A DNA stretch of 14,983 nt from an uncultured Clostridia bacterium (GCA_937894955.1 CALAXO010000035.1:1-14983); one strand, 5' to 3'; shown: positions 1-6,770, counted from the stretch's first letter. The notes: generated by a model from the letters alone, not told the origin. Program-made: numbers and translations.

Positions 1-345
1 CTCACAACGGAACCCGACGGTATCTACGGAACCGATACTGAAATGGCGGTTCGCAGGTTCCAAGAACAGAATTCGCTTATTGCAGACGGCTATCTCGGAC
101 CTATCACGAGGGATGCGCTGATGAGCGATGACGCAATAGGCAATGCGCTCAGCTACTCCATGCATGGGTCGGATGTTAAAAATGTTCAGCAGAGATTGTA
201 TGAACTTAACTATATCCGCGCAAAGGATATTAACAGCTACTACACAAGCCTTACCGAAAAAGCGGTGAAACTTTTCCAAAAAAACAATGATCTTACCGTT
301 GACGGCAAAGTCGGAAGGCATACCATGAACGTTTTGTTCCGATGA
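1..345 (+). CDS. Peptidoglycan-binding repeats, N-terminal part of a frameshifted cell-wall hydrolase (5' end outside window)
   Basis: The reading frame is open from base 1, so the gene starts upstream. Two PG_binding_1-type repeats are visible. The first runs from base 1 to about 140 and contains AVRRFQEQNSLIADGYLG. The second, about 160-345, contains KAVKLFQKNNDLTVDGKVG. This domain binds peptidoglycan and is usually joined to a wall-cleaving domain. The frame stops with TGA at 343-345, and the expected catalytic domain starts only 5 bases later in another frame. I therefore read 1-835 as one gene broken by an indel near 331-340. The end of repeat 1 reads ALMSDDAI, and the +1 frame across the break reads SDDAV, so the original repeat 2 very likely continued into the downstream frame. 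The protein is probably exported, but its signal peptide lies outside the window. Confidence 0.8.
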   Translation, partial: LTTEPDGIYGTDTEMAVRRFQEQNSLIADGYLGPITRDALMSDDAIGNALSYSMHGSDVKNVQQRLYELNYIRAKDINSYYTSLTEKAVKLFQKNNDLTVDGKVGRHTMNVLFR

Positions 346-349
346 TGCG

Positions 350-835
350 GTGCGCGCCTCCTCCCCGGTAACGAACGGCGGCAGCGGCGGCGGAAGCAAT
401 CCCACGCCCAAGCCTTCCGATCCCGATCCCGATCCCGATCCGGATCCCGATCCCGGTGAAGGCGCAAGCGCACGTATCGACAGGTTTATCCGCATTGCGC
501 GGAGCAAAATCGGCTGTCGCTACGTTCGCGGCGGAAAAGGACCGAACGTGTTTGATTGCTCCGGTTTTGTTTACTGGTGCATCAACAAGGCAGGCATTTC
601 GCAGGGCTACATGACGAGCTACATGTGGCGCAGCTGCACCCGCTATCAGCGCAACAACAATATCAACAATGTTAAACGCGGGGATGTAATCGTTTATTAC
701 GGTCATGTTGCAATATGCAGCGGCAAGTGGACGATGATCGATGCATCGCAGTCCAACGGCAGGATTGTTGAACGCTCGTTCAATTCCAACTATTGGTACC
801 GCAACTTCATTTGCTCATTCCGCATATTCAGATGA
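350..835 (+). CDS. NlpC/P60 peptidoglycan endopeptidase domain, C-terminal part of the frameshifted cell-wall hydrolase
   Basis: This 161-codon frame (GTG at 350) carries a Gly/Ser/Pro-rich linker at residues 1-40 with six consecutive Asp-Pro pairs at 24-35, then an NlpC/P60 papain-like cysteine peptidase at about 42-161. The nucleophile is Cys70 in FDCSGFV. The catalytic histidine is His119 in YYGHVAI, within the usual RGDVIVYYGHV pattern. Family members cleave the stem peptide of peptidoglycan. No ribosome binding site precedes the GTG, and the frame is open upstream of it across the end of the preceding gene. The GTG is therefore probably not a real start, and this is the displaced C-terminus of the gene covering 1-345. 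Without frame restoration the enzyme would lose its wall-binding repeats and its export signal. Domain assignment is secure; functionality as it stands is doubtful. Confidence 0.82.
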   Translation: MRASSPVTNGGSGGGSNPTPKPSDPDPDPDPDPDPGEGASARIDRFIRIARSKIGCRYVRGGKGPNVFDCSGFVYWCINKAGISQGYMTSYMWRSCTRYQRNNNINNVKRGDVIVYYGHVAICSGKWTMIDASQSNGRIVERSFNSNYWYRNFICSFRIFR

Positions 836-874
836 TATCGGAAAAGCATTCGAACAGAAAGCTTAACTTCATAA

Positions 875-915
875 GGCGGAGCGGTGAATGCATTGTTCCG
901 CCGATTTTATTTTTT
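875..915 (+). terminator. Intrinsic terminator after the NlpC/P60 gene
   Basis: GGCGGA at 875-880 pairs with TCCGCC at 897-902. The loop can close further through the internal palindrome AATGCATT. The stem is followed directly by GATTTTATTTTTT (903-915). It lies 40 bases past the hydrolase stop codon and just before the next promoter. Confidence 0.75.
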
Positions 916-929
916 CGGCAAAAAAACAC

Positions 930-958
930 TTGCAATTATCCTTCGATTGCTGCATAAT
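930..958 (+). promoter_or_regulatory. Sigma-70/SigA-type promoter for divIC-ppx-rdgB-yfcE
   Basis: TTGCAA (930-935) and CATAAT (953-958) are separated by exactly 17 bases. This predicts a start near 965 and a leader of about 110 bases. It follows the terminator at 875-915 and precedes four same-strand genes. The leader holds the 12-base palindrome CGGCATATGCCG (1041-1052), whose role is unknown. Confidence 0.55.
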
Positions 959-1075
959 GAAAAGCGAAAAGAAACAACGCAAAAAAAACGGCAAGCAGCA
1001 TGCCGATGGTACATAACACTGACGACATACAAAATGCCGACGGCATATGCCGATGCAAAAAGGAACGGACGGCGA

Positions 1076-1486
1076 ATGAATATGAAAAAAGAACGCAGGC
1101 GCAATATTTCAAAAAAGACATTTTATTTCGGCATTGTTTTTGCAGCGGCGGGTCTTGCTTTGCTTGCCGTGCTTTTTGCAATGGCGGGCAAGCAAAACTC
1201 AACCATGAACAGGCTTCGGGCGGAAAGGGAGGAGCAGCAGCGCAAACTTCAGGAAGCCGAAATTCAGCAGGAGGGGCTTGAAGAACTGAACGCATACACT
1301 TCAAGCAGTGAATTCCTGATAAGATATATGCGCGAAACACAAGGATATATGCTGGACGGAGACATAAGGTTCGATGTTGATGATCCGAATGCAATTATCA
1401 CAACATCGGTGCCGATTTCAAACGCACCGAACTTTACCGATGATCCCGATACACCCGAACCTGCGGAGCCGACGTCAGAACCCTGA
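1076..1486 (+). CDS. divIC: DivIC/FtsB-like septum formation initiator
   Basis: This is a 136-residue single-pass membrane protein. A basic N-terminus (MNMKKERRR, cytoplasmic) is followed by one transmembrane helix at about 15-37, an extracytoplasmic coiled coil rich in Glu, Gln and Arg at about 41-72, and a short region at 74-104 (SSSEFLIRYMRETQGYML) matching the end of the FtsB/DivIC domain. The Pro/Asp/Glu-rich tail at 115-136 looks disordered. In the family, FtsB/DivIC bridges FtsL and DivIB/FtsQ in the divisome. The frame is open back to 884, but that part overlaps the terminator and promoter. ATG 1076 (or 1082) lies 11 bases after AGGA and directly before the basic segment, so I chose it. 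The ppx-like gene starts 42 bases downstream, an arrangement common in Clostridia. The exact family name is inferred from topology and size. Confidence 0.75.
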   Translation: MNMKKERRRNISKKTFYFGIVFAAAGLALLAVLFAMAGKQNSTMNRLRAEREEQQRKLQEAEIQQEGLEELNAYTSSSEFLIRYMRETQGYMLDGDIRFDVDDPNAIITTSVPISNAPNFTDDPDTPEPAEPTSEP

Positions 1487-1528
1487 AGAGCCGCAATCTG
1501 TTTACACAACCTGCACAGTAGAGAAAAG

Positions 1529-2446
1529 ATGACGAATACTCACGTAAAAAACGACATTATCGGCACAGCGGATTCCGCTGCGGTTATTGATATAGGTTCA
1601 AACTCAATCAGATATGCGGCGGGCAGGAACGGAAAAAAACTCGTAATAACAACGCGTCTCGGCTCAGGCATTGCGCAAACCGGGCGGCTTGATGAGGAAC
1701 GAATGGAAAAGAGCATTTCCGTAATTTCGGCTTTGGTATCGAATGCCTGTCATTCGGGATACACTCCTTTCGCCTATGCGACAAGTGCCGTTCGCGATGC
1801 ATCGAACAAGGTTGAATTTGTCAACGGAATAAAGCAAAGATGCGGCGTCACGGTCGATGTTTTGAGCGGAGAACGAGAGGCGCGGTATGCGTTTGAGGCG
1901 GCATGCGGCTCTTCCGACGGGTGCAGCGCACTCATTGACATCGGCGGCGCATCAATGCAGATTGCGGAAGCAAAAAGCAAGGTGAGTTATCCTATAGGCT
2001 GCGTTCGCGGAAAAGATATTGCGCTGCAAAACAGCGGCAGAACGGACTGCGATGATGATTTTGAAGCGCAGCGCACTGCAATAAACCGATATATGGATGA
2101 AATTATCGGCACGCCGAACCATCGGCTCGGGAAATGCGCAGGAATCGGCGGGACAATAACCACTCTTGCCGCTCTTTCACTCGGTATGCGTGAATATGAC
2201 CCGGATGAAATCGAGAAGGCCGTTCTCGACAAGTCGGAGGTTGAACAACTGATTAGTGTATTGAGCTCAATGGGTGCGGAAAGAAAACTCAACCCGCTGC
2301 TCGAAAAAAGGCACGATGTAATAATGTACGGGGCGGCTGTTCTGAAACATGCAATGGAGCTGTTTGGGATTGAAGAGGTTCATGCCTGTGATCGCGACGG
2401 TTTGGACGGGTACATGCAGTATGTGACGGAGCAGCATTTGCTCTGA
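1529..2446 (+). CDS. ppx: Ppx/GppA-family phosphatase (exopolyphosphatase / pppGpp phosphohydrolase type)
   Basis: The protein has 305 residues, the length of the short two-domain members that lack the extra C-terminal domains of E. coli Ppx. It belongs to the actin-like ATPase fold (ASKHA). The first phosphate-binding loop is DIGSNS at 21-26, the second is DIGGAS at 137-142 (many relatives have a third Gly in place of Ala), and the adenosine-type motif is GIGGTIT at 205-211. TSAVRDASN at 85-93 and SGEREA at 113-118 are family hallmarks; the latter carries the conserved glutamates of the active site. Family members hydrolyse terminal phosphates of polyphosphate and/or convert pppGpp to ppGpp in the cytoplasm. 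Sequence alone does not tell which substrate applies. It sits 42 bases after divIC and 70 before rdgB, in the same transcription unit. Confidence 0.88.
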   Translation: MTNTHVKNDIIGTADSAAVIDIGSNSIRYAAGRNGKKLVITTRLGSGIAQTGRLDEERMEKSISVISALVSNACHSGYTPFAYATSAVRDASNKVEFVNGIKQRCGVTVDVLSGEREARYAFEAACGSSDGCSALIDIGGASMQIAEAKSKVSYPIGCVRGKDIALQNSGRTDCDDDFEAQRTAINRYMDEIIGTPNHRLGKCAGIGGTITTLAALSLGMREYDPDEIEKAVLDKSEVEQLISVLSSMGAERKLNPLLEKRHDVIMYGAAVLKHAMELFGIEEVHACDRDGLDGYMQYVTEQHLL

Positions 2447-2516
2447 TGAAAACTGCCGAATGTTGTGCCAAAAAATAAGCGAAAAAAGAAAAGCACTGCT
2501 CGGGGAGGATTGAATA

Positions 2517-3107
2517 ATGAGACTGATTATAGCGTCAAACAATAAAAATAAGATTCGCGAGATTAAAGAGATACTCGGTGACAAGTTTGAAGAAATTGTT
2601 TCAATGAGGGAAGCGGGCATTGAACTCGATGTTGAAGAGGATGCGGATTCGTTCATCGGCAATGCACGCAAAAAGGCGGAGGAAACAGCGAAACTCTGCC
2701 CGCAGGATGCCGTGCTTGCGGATGATTCGGGGCTTTGTGTCGATGCTCTGAACGGCGCACCGGGAGTGTATTCGGCAAGATTTGCCGGTGAGGGGCATGA
2801 TGACGCCGCAAACAGGGCAAAGCTTTTTGCCGAACTTCGGAACGTCCCGGCTGAAAAGCGAACTGCGCATTTTGCATGTGCAATGGTGCTTGTTCGTCCG
2901 GGAGAGCCCAATATTGAGGTTGTCGGAAGGGTTGACGGCCGCATTCTGTTCGAAGAGCGCGGTGAAAACGGTTTCGGATATGACAATATGTTTTTGTATG
3001 AACCGTTCGGACTGAGCTTTGCGGAGATCGATGCCGAACGCAAGAACGGCGTCAGCCACAGACGCAGAGCGTTGGAACTTGTGCTCGACGCACTGAAAAA
3101 ACAATAA
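2517..3107 (+). CDS. rdgB: RdgB/HAM1 XTP/dITP diphosphatase
   Basis: This 196-residue protein is of normal family length. RdgB hydrolyses non-canonical purine nucleotides (XTP, dITP, ITP) to monophosphates plus pyrophosphate and so keeps hypoxanthine and xanthine out of nucleic acids. The N-terminal nucleotide motif ASNNKNKIREI is at 6-16. The metal/catalytic stretch LADDSGLCVDAL is at 68-79, with Asp70 as the expected general base. APGVYSARFAG at 81-91, FGYDNMF at 153-159 and SHRRRAL at 180-186 complete the signature. The start is secured by GGGGAGGA at 2502-2509, 7 bases before the ATG. A YfcE-type phosphodiesterase follows, the same neighbour order as ysnA-ysnB in Bacillus. Confidence 0.95.
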   Translation: MRLIIASNNKNKIREIKEILGDKFEEIVSMREAGIELDVEEDADSFIGNARKKAEETAKLCPQDAVLADDSGLCVDALNGAPGVYSARFAGEGHDDAANRAKLFAELRNVPAEKRTAHFACAMVLVRPGEPNIEVVGRVDGRILFEERGENGFGYDNMFLYEPFGLSFAEIDAERKNGVSHRRRALELVLDALKKQ

Positions 3108-3178
3108 TAGTTTCAGCAGAAGATACAGAGAAAAAATGCCCCCGCGGAATGCGGCGGGTTCGGGTAAACAAACAAAAG

Positions 3179-3667
3179 ATGAAAGTTGCGATTGTCAGCG
3201 ATACACACGGTTGCCTGTCCACGCTTGACAGGTGCATCAAACTTGCAGGTCAGGTTGATGCGTGGTGCCATTTGGGGGATTTGACTTCTGATGCCGAAGC
3301 ACTCATGAACAAAACGAACGCGAAGGTTTATGCGGTGCGCGGGAATTGTGATTATTTCGGAGGATCAGCGCAAAGATACGAGAGCGAAGCCGTTGTTGAG
3401 CTTGGCGGAGCAAGAATCCTTATGATGCACGGTCATATATACGGGGTCAGTCCGTATTCGTATGACAAAGCCGCATACAGAGCGGAGGAACTGCATTGCT
3501 CCGTGCTGCTGTTCGGGCACACGCATATTTCAATCGTGAACAATGACGGGAGAGTTCTTGCGGTGAATCCGGGCAGTCCATCCTGTCCGCGCGGTGGAAG
3601 AAGTCCCTCGTTTGCGCTGCTCGAAATTGAAAACGGCGATGTACGGGCGGAAATCATAACGATGTAA
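3179..3667 (+). CDS. yfcE: YfcE/MJ0936-type metallophosphoesterase
   Basis: The protein has 162 residues and is a compact calcineurin-like phosphodiesterase. The metal-ligand series is complete: Asp8 and His10 in SDTHG, Asp34 in HLGDLTSD, Asn56 in VRGNCDY, His84 in MMHGH, and His114 and His116 in FGHTH. NPGSPSCPRGG at 130-140 is the usual C-terminal family motif. Relatives hydrolyse small phosphodiesters in vitro; the physiological substrate is generally not known. The frame extends to an ATG at 3149, but the family starts at MKVAIVSDTHG, so I chose 3179. Neither start has a strong ribosome binding site. The 5' region can form a CCCGC/GCGGG hairpin around 3140-3160. It is the last gene of its transcription unit, with terminators 120-190 bases downstream. 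Confidence 0.9.
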   Translation: MKVAIVSDTHGCLSTLDRCIKLAGQVDAWCHLGDLTSDAEALMNKTNAKVYAVRGNCDYFGGSAQRYESEAVVELGGARILMMHGHIYGVSPYSYDKAAYRAEELHCSVLLFGHTHISIVNNDGRVLAVNPGSPSCPRGGRSPSFALLEIENGDVRAEIITM

Positions 3668-3790
3668 AATTTCACGCCGAATCTATTTCGAGAAAACGAA
3701 AAAGGAAAAACATACCAAAACACTCGGAATTTGAAGAAGCACTATATTTTTAACTACAAACAAAATTAAAAATAAATATATTATTAAACT

Positions 3791-3825
3791 CCGCAGAACG
3801 GCAAATGCCGATTTGCGGTTTTTTT
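3791..3825 (+). terminator. Intrinsic terminator 1 after yfcE
   Basis: CCGCA (3791-3795) pairs with TGCGG (3814-3818), enclosing an inner CGGCA/TGCCG stem (3799-3810), and runs straight into TTTTTTT (3819-3825). It is a clear rho-independent terminator for the divIC-yfcE unit. The 120 bases between yfcE and the hairpin are AT-rich and show nothing else. Confidence 0.85.
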
Positions 3826-3835
3826 GTCTGAATTT

Positions 3836-3858
3836 CGGGCATTTGAAGCCCGTTTTTT
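3836..3858 (+). terminator. Intrinsic terminator 2, back-to-back with the first
   Basis: CGGGC (3836-3840) pairs with GCCCG (3848-3852) around a 7-base loop, followed by TTTTTT (3853-3858). Only 10 bases separate it from the first terminator, so the two form a tandem stop insulating yfcE from nfnA. Confidence 0.7.
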
Positions 3859-3945
3859 GCCGCAGCGGGCAAATTTTCGGGAAAAACATGCACGCGAACA
3901 AGCTCGAATTATAAAAAGTATAATATCGATATTTCTTTCGCCTGC

Positions 3946-3974
3946 TTGCAAAAAGCATGGTTGCGTGTTATAAT
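3946..3974 (+). promoter_or_regulatory. Strong SigA-type promoter for nfnAB
   Basis: TTGCAA (3946-3951) and a perfect TATAAT (3969-3974) are 17 bases apart, with an extended -10 TG at 3966-3967. The predicted start is near 3981, giving a leader of about 105 bases to nfnA. A second TATAAT at 3919-3924 lacks a matching -35. No recognisable Rex operator overlaps the site. Confidence 0.75.
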
Positions 3975-4084
3975 CACAATTGGCATAGGCGAATGCAAAA
4001 AATGAAAGTATTTGCCGTTCGTGCCGATTTATATCGAAGTCATACAATGAATGAGTATAGATTCGAAAGGAGCAATCACAGTCA

Positions 4085-4939
4085 ATGTATAAAATTACGC
4101 TGAGAAAAGAACTCAATCCGACCGTCACCATGATGGAAATCGAAGCTCCCCTCGTGGCGAAAAAGGCAGAACCCGGTCAGTTCATCATTCTGCGCGTCAA
4201 CGAAGACGGCGAGCGAATCCCCCTGACCATTGCGGGCTACGACAGGGAAAAGGGCACAGTGAAAATCATTTTCCAGATTGTAGGCGCAACAACAACTCTG
4301 CTCAATGCAAAAAAAGAAGGCGAATACATTCAGGATTTCGTCGGTCCCCTTGGCGTTGCAACCCATATCGAAGGGCTGAAGCGCGTTTGCATCGTCGGCG
4401 GCGGCGTGGGCTGCGCAATCGCGCTGCCCATTGCACAGAAGCTGCATGAAATGGGCTGCGAGGTAACAAGCGTTATCGGTTTCCGCAGCAAGGATCTGCT
4501 GATTCTTGAGGATGAGTTCAAAGCTGCTTCCGACAGGCTCTTTGTTATGACAGACGACGGCTCTTACGGCAGGCACGGCAATGTTTGCGTTCCCCTCAAC
4601 GAAATGTTCGCAAACGGCGAAAAATTCGATGAAGTTATCACCATCGGTCCGTTGATCATGATGAAATTTGTTGTTGCGGCCGTCAAGCCCACGGGCATTC
4701 CCTGCACGGTTTCAATGAACCCGATAATGATCGACGGCACAGGCATGTGCGGCGGCTGCCGCCTCACCCTGCACAGGGACGGCGAGCGCATCACAAAGTT
4801 CGCATGTGTTGACGGCCCCGACTTCAACGGCTATGAAGTTGATTTTGACGAAGCAATGAGCAGGGGTGCGATGTATCGTGATTTCGAACGCCATGCGCTC
4901 GAAGAAGCCTGCAATCTTCTCAACAAGGAGGTAAAATAA
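4085..4939 (+). CDS. nfnA: NfnA, FAD/[2Fe-2S] subunit of electron-bifurcating NADH-dependent ferredoxin:NADP+ oxidoreductase
   Basis: The 284-residue protein belongs to the ferredoxin-NADP reductase / dihydroorotate dehydrogenase electron-transfer subunit family. The N-terminal FAD-binding beta-barrel spans about 1-95 (GQFIILRV at 31-38). A Rossmann NAD(H)-binding domain begins at VCIVGGGVGCAIALP (101-115). The C-terminal [2Fe-2S] site has Cys222, Cys225 and Cys241, with Asp218 (DGTGMCGGC) at the position that supplies the unusual Asp ligand in characterised NfnA proteins. NfnAB reversibly couples NADH plus reduced ferredoxin to formation of two NADPH in the cytoplasm. AAGGAG lies about 11 bases before the ATG. 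nfnB starts one base after its stop, which together with the partner's identity separates it from a dihydroorotate dehydrogenase subunit or sulfide dehydrogenase. Confidence 0.93.
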   Translation: MYKITLRKELNPTVTMMEIEAPLVAKKAEPGQFIILRVNEDGERIPLTIAGYDREKGTVKIIFQIVGATTTLLNAKKEGEYIQDFVGPLGVATHIEGLKRVCIVGGGVGCAIALPIAQKLHEMGCEVTSVIGFRSKDLLILEDEFKAASDRLFVMTDDGSYGRHGNVCVPLNEMFANGEKFDEVITIGPLIMMKFVVAAVKPTGIPCTVSMNPIMIDGTGMCGGCRLTLHRDGERITKFACVDGPDFNGYEVDFDEAMSRGAMYRDFERHALEEACNLLNKEVK

Positions 4940-4940
4940 T

Positions 4941-6356
4941 ATGCCTAACATGAGCCCCAAAAAGAACGAAATGCCCACCCAGGCACCCGAAGTACGCGCA
5001 CACAACTTCAACGAGGTTGCAACCGGCTATTCCGAAGAGACCGCGCTTGACGAGGCGCTCCGCTGTCTCAACTGCCCGAAGATGCCCTGCGTCAGCGGCT
5101 GCCCGGTCAACATCCACATCCCCGAGTTCATCGCAAAAATTCGCGAGAACGATTTCGAGGGCGCATATCAGGTCATTCAGCAGACCTCCTCTTTGCCCGC
5201 AGTCTGCGGCAGGGTATGTCCTCAGGAACTCCAGTGCGAAAGCAAGTGCGTTCGCGGCATCAAAGGCGAACCCGTCGGCATCGGCAGACTTGAACGCTTT
5301 GTTGCCGATTGGCATAACGCTCATTCCACCGAAGCTCCCAAAGCTGCACCTTCCAACGGCCACCGCGTTGCTGTTGTAGGTTCCGGCCCCTCCGGCCTTA
5401 CCTGCGCAGGCGACCTTGCCAAGAAGGGCTATAAAGTCACCGTTTACGAAGCTTTGCACACCGCAGGCGGTGTTCTTGTTTACGGTATTCCCGAATTCCG
5501 TCTGCCCAAGGCAATTGTTCAGAAGGAAGTTGACAACCTGACCGCCATGGGCGTTGATATGGAAACCAACACCGTTATCGGCAAGACTCTCACCATTGAC
5601 GAGCTGTTCGAACAGGGCTTTGAAGCTGTTTTTGTCGGTTCCGGTGCAGGCCTTCCCAACTTCATGAACATCCCCGGTGAGGCATACAAGGGCGTTTACT
5701 CTGCAAACGAATTCCTGACCCGCAGCAACCTTATGAAGGCATACAAGGCTGATCCGGTAACCCCCATCATGAAGGGCGGAAACGTTGCGGTCGTCGGCGG
5801 CGGCAACGTTGCAATGGATGCTGCAAGGACCGCGCTGCGCCTCGGTGCGGACAAGGTCTATATCGTTTATCGCCGCTCCCTTGAGGAACTTCCCGCTCGC
5901 CGTGAGGAAGTTGAACACGCAATGGAAGAGGGCATTGAATTCAAACTGCTCAACAATCCCGTTGAGATTCTCGGTTACAACAACCCCGATGACAAGCGCG
6001 ATCCCAAGAACGGTTTTGTCACCGGCATGAAGTGCATCCGCATGGAACTCGGCGAACCCGATGAAAAGGGTCGCCGCCGTCCCGTTCCCGTGCCCGGCAG
6101 CGAGTTCGTGCTTGATGTCAACACCGTTATCATCGCAATCGGCACCAGCCCCAACCCTCTCATCAAGTCCACCACCAAGGGTCTTGAGGTAAACAAAAAG
6201 GGCGGAATTGTTGTTGAAGAAGGAACAGGTCTCACAAGCCGCGAAGGCGTTTACGCCGGCGGTGATGCCGTTACCGGTGCCGCAACCGTTATTTCCGCAA
6301 TGGGTGCGGGCAAAGCGGCTGCAAAGGCAATCGACGAGTATCTCAGCAATAAATAA
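4941..6356 (+). CDS. nfnB: NfnB, FAD/2x[4Fe-4S] NADPH-binding subunit of electron-bifurcating transhydrogenase
   Basis: The 471-residue protein has the glutamate-synthase small-subunit fold. The N-terminal iron-sulfur domain has cysteines at 42, 45, 50 and 54 and at 89, 93, 99 and 103, which serve two [4Fe-4S] clusters; in characterised NfnB one is completed by a non-Cys ligand. VAVVGSGPSGLTCAG (143-157) binds the bifurcating FAD. VAVVGGGNVAMDAAR (282-296) followed by YRRS (310-313) binds NADP(H). GVYAGGDAVTGAATV (436-450) is the C-terminal FAD motif. The ribosome binding site AAGGAGG lies in the last codons of nfnA, so the pair is translationally linked. A stand-alone homologue would be annotated gltA (NADPH-dependent glutamate synthase); the adjacent NfnA and the absence of a glutamate synthase large subunit favour NfnB. 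Codons ending in C dominate, suggesting high expression. Confidence 0.92.
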   Translation: MPNMSPKKNEMPTQAPEVRAHNFNEVATGYSEETALDEALRCLNCPKMPCVSGCPVNIHIPEFIAKIRENDFEGAYQVIQQTSSLPAVCGRVCPQELQCESKCVRGIKGEPVGIGRLERFVADWHNAHSTEAPKAAPSNGHRVAVVGSGPSGLTCAGDLAKKGYKVTVYEALHTAGGVLVYGIPEFRLPKAIVQKEVDNLTAMGVDMETNTVIGKTLTIDELFEQGFEAVFVGSGAGLPNFMNIPGEAYKGVYSANEFLTRSNLMKAYKADPVTPIMKGGNVAVVGGGNVAMDAARTALRLGADKVYIVYRRSLEELPARREEVEHAMEEGIEFKLLNNPVEILGYNNPDDKRDPKNGFVTGMKCIRMELGEPDEKGRRRPVPVPGSEFVLDVNTVIIAIGTSPNPLIKSTTKGLEVNKKGGIVVEEGTGLTSREGVYAGGDAVTGAATVISAMGAGKAAAKAIDEYLSNK

Positions 6357-6408
6357 TCGGTTCAAAGCCGCAGTTTTGAAATAAAAACCGAAATTCGGCA
6401 ATGAAAAA

Positions 6409-6445
6409 GATACTTTGCACAGTATCAATTTGATACGGTATCAAA
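6409..6445 (+). promoter_or_regulatory. Alternating GATAC/GTATC half-site array, putative operator
   Basis: Half-sites alternate in orientation: GATAC (6409-6413), GTATC (6422-6426), GATAC (6432-6436), GTATC (6438-6442). They form two overlapping perfect palindromes: GTATCAA-T-TTGATAC (6422-6436) and TTTGATAC-G-GTATCAAA (6429-6445). This is the geometry of a dimeric repressor or activator binding site. The binding protein is not recognised, and no promoter hexamers are clearly placed around it. Confidence 0.45.
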
Positions 6446-6447
6446 TA

Positions 6448-6613
6448 CGCTCCGCTGCCCGAAACACGGCGGCGGAGCGCGGAAAAACAAAAACCGAACA
6501 GACAGAATTTGCAGATTAACTCTCTGCCGACCGAAAAGCATTGCGCATGTGTCATGCGTGCGGCATCGGTTCGGCTCGGGAGACCTGCAGGGGCTTTCCG
6601 GGCTTTTGTTTTT
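6448..6613 (+). other. Structured non-coding stretch between nfnB and hydC, possible small RNA or leader
   Basis: This segment folds into consecutive hairpins. A 12-bp GC-rich stem pairs 6448-6459 with 6468-6479 (one G-T pair, 8-base loop). A longer arm pairs GCCGACCGA (6526-6534) with TCGGTTCGGC (6566-6575, one bulge), and inside it CGCATG/CATGCG closes on a 3-base TGT loop (6544-6558). The terminator at 6574-6613 closes the segment. There is no long reading frame with a ribosome binding site. It could be an independent small RNA, the 3' end of the nfnAB transcript, or an attenuator ahead of hydCBA. I do not recognise a known RNA family. Confidence 0.35.
6574..6613 (+). terminator. Probable intrinsic terminator between nfnB and hydC
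   Basis: GCTCGG (6574-6579) pairs with CCGGGC (6598-6603, one G-T pair) and is followed by TTTTGTTTTT (6604-6613). The stem is only six pairs, and its first bases compete with the preceding hairpin (TCGGTTCGGC, 6566-6575). The two structures could therefore be mutually exclusive. Confidence 0.5.
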
Positions 6614-6627
6614 CAAAGGAATTTAGG

Positions 6628-6715
6628 AACAAAATCGGCAGTTTCCGAAATTCGGAGAATACTATGCTGCTGATTCGGTTCCCCGATTTGTTTCAAAACA
6701 AAATCGGCAGTTTCC
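6628..6715 (+). repeat. Direct repeat pair AACAAAATCGGCAGTTTCC upstream of hydC
   Basis: The 19-base sequence occurs exactly at 6628-6646 and 6697-6715 (69-base period) and stays similar for about 11 more bases (GAAATTCGGAG versus GGAATTACGAG). The second copy is also the right arm of an inverted repeat: CCGATTTGTTT (6683-6693) faces AAACAAAATCGG with one extra A. The palindrome CCGAAATTCGG inside the first copy (6645-6655) recurs at 6388-6398. The position, 55-143 bases before hydC, suggests a regulatory role. Confidence 0.6.
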
Positions 6716-6770
6716 GGAATTACGAGGAAACAGCGGTTTCAAAATATCTATTTTAATAAGGAGACGGAAC

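Noticed and set aside
424..459. GATCCC-type hexamer repeat as a DNA repeat element
   Set aside because: It simply encodes the Asp-Pro linker of the cell-wall hydrolase.
884..1075. N-terminal extension of the DivIC-like protein from an ATG at 884
   Set aside because: This part overlaps the terminator hairpin and the promoter, has no ribosome binding site, and gives a Lys/Arg-rich sequence unlike the family.
3962..3979. Rex-like operator over the nfnAB -10 (GTG-7-CAC followed by AA)
   Set aside because: Rex sites have TTGTG and CACAA halves with eight bases between GTG and CAC. Here the spacing is seven and the left half does not match.
4920..6428. A 502-codon open frame on the - strand opposite nfnB
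   Set aside because: It is a shadow of the nfnB coding sequence with the same codon-bias cause, and has no ribosome binding site or recognisable domain.
6686..6703. TTTGTTT/AAACAAA palindrome upstream of hydC as a Rex box
   Set aside because: The two halves are four bases too close for the Rex consensus. It is reported only as part of the repeat structure.
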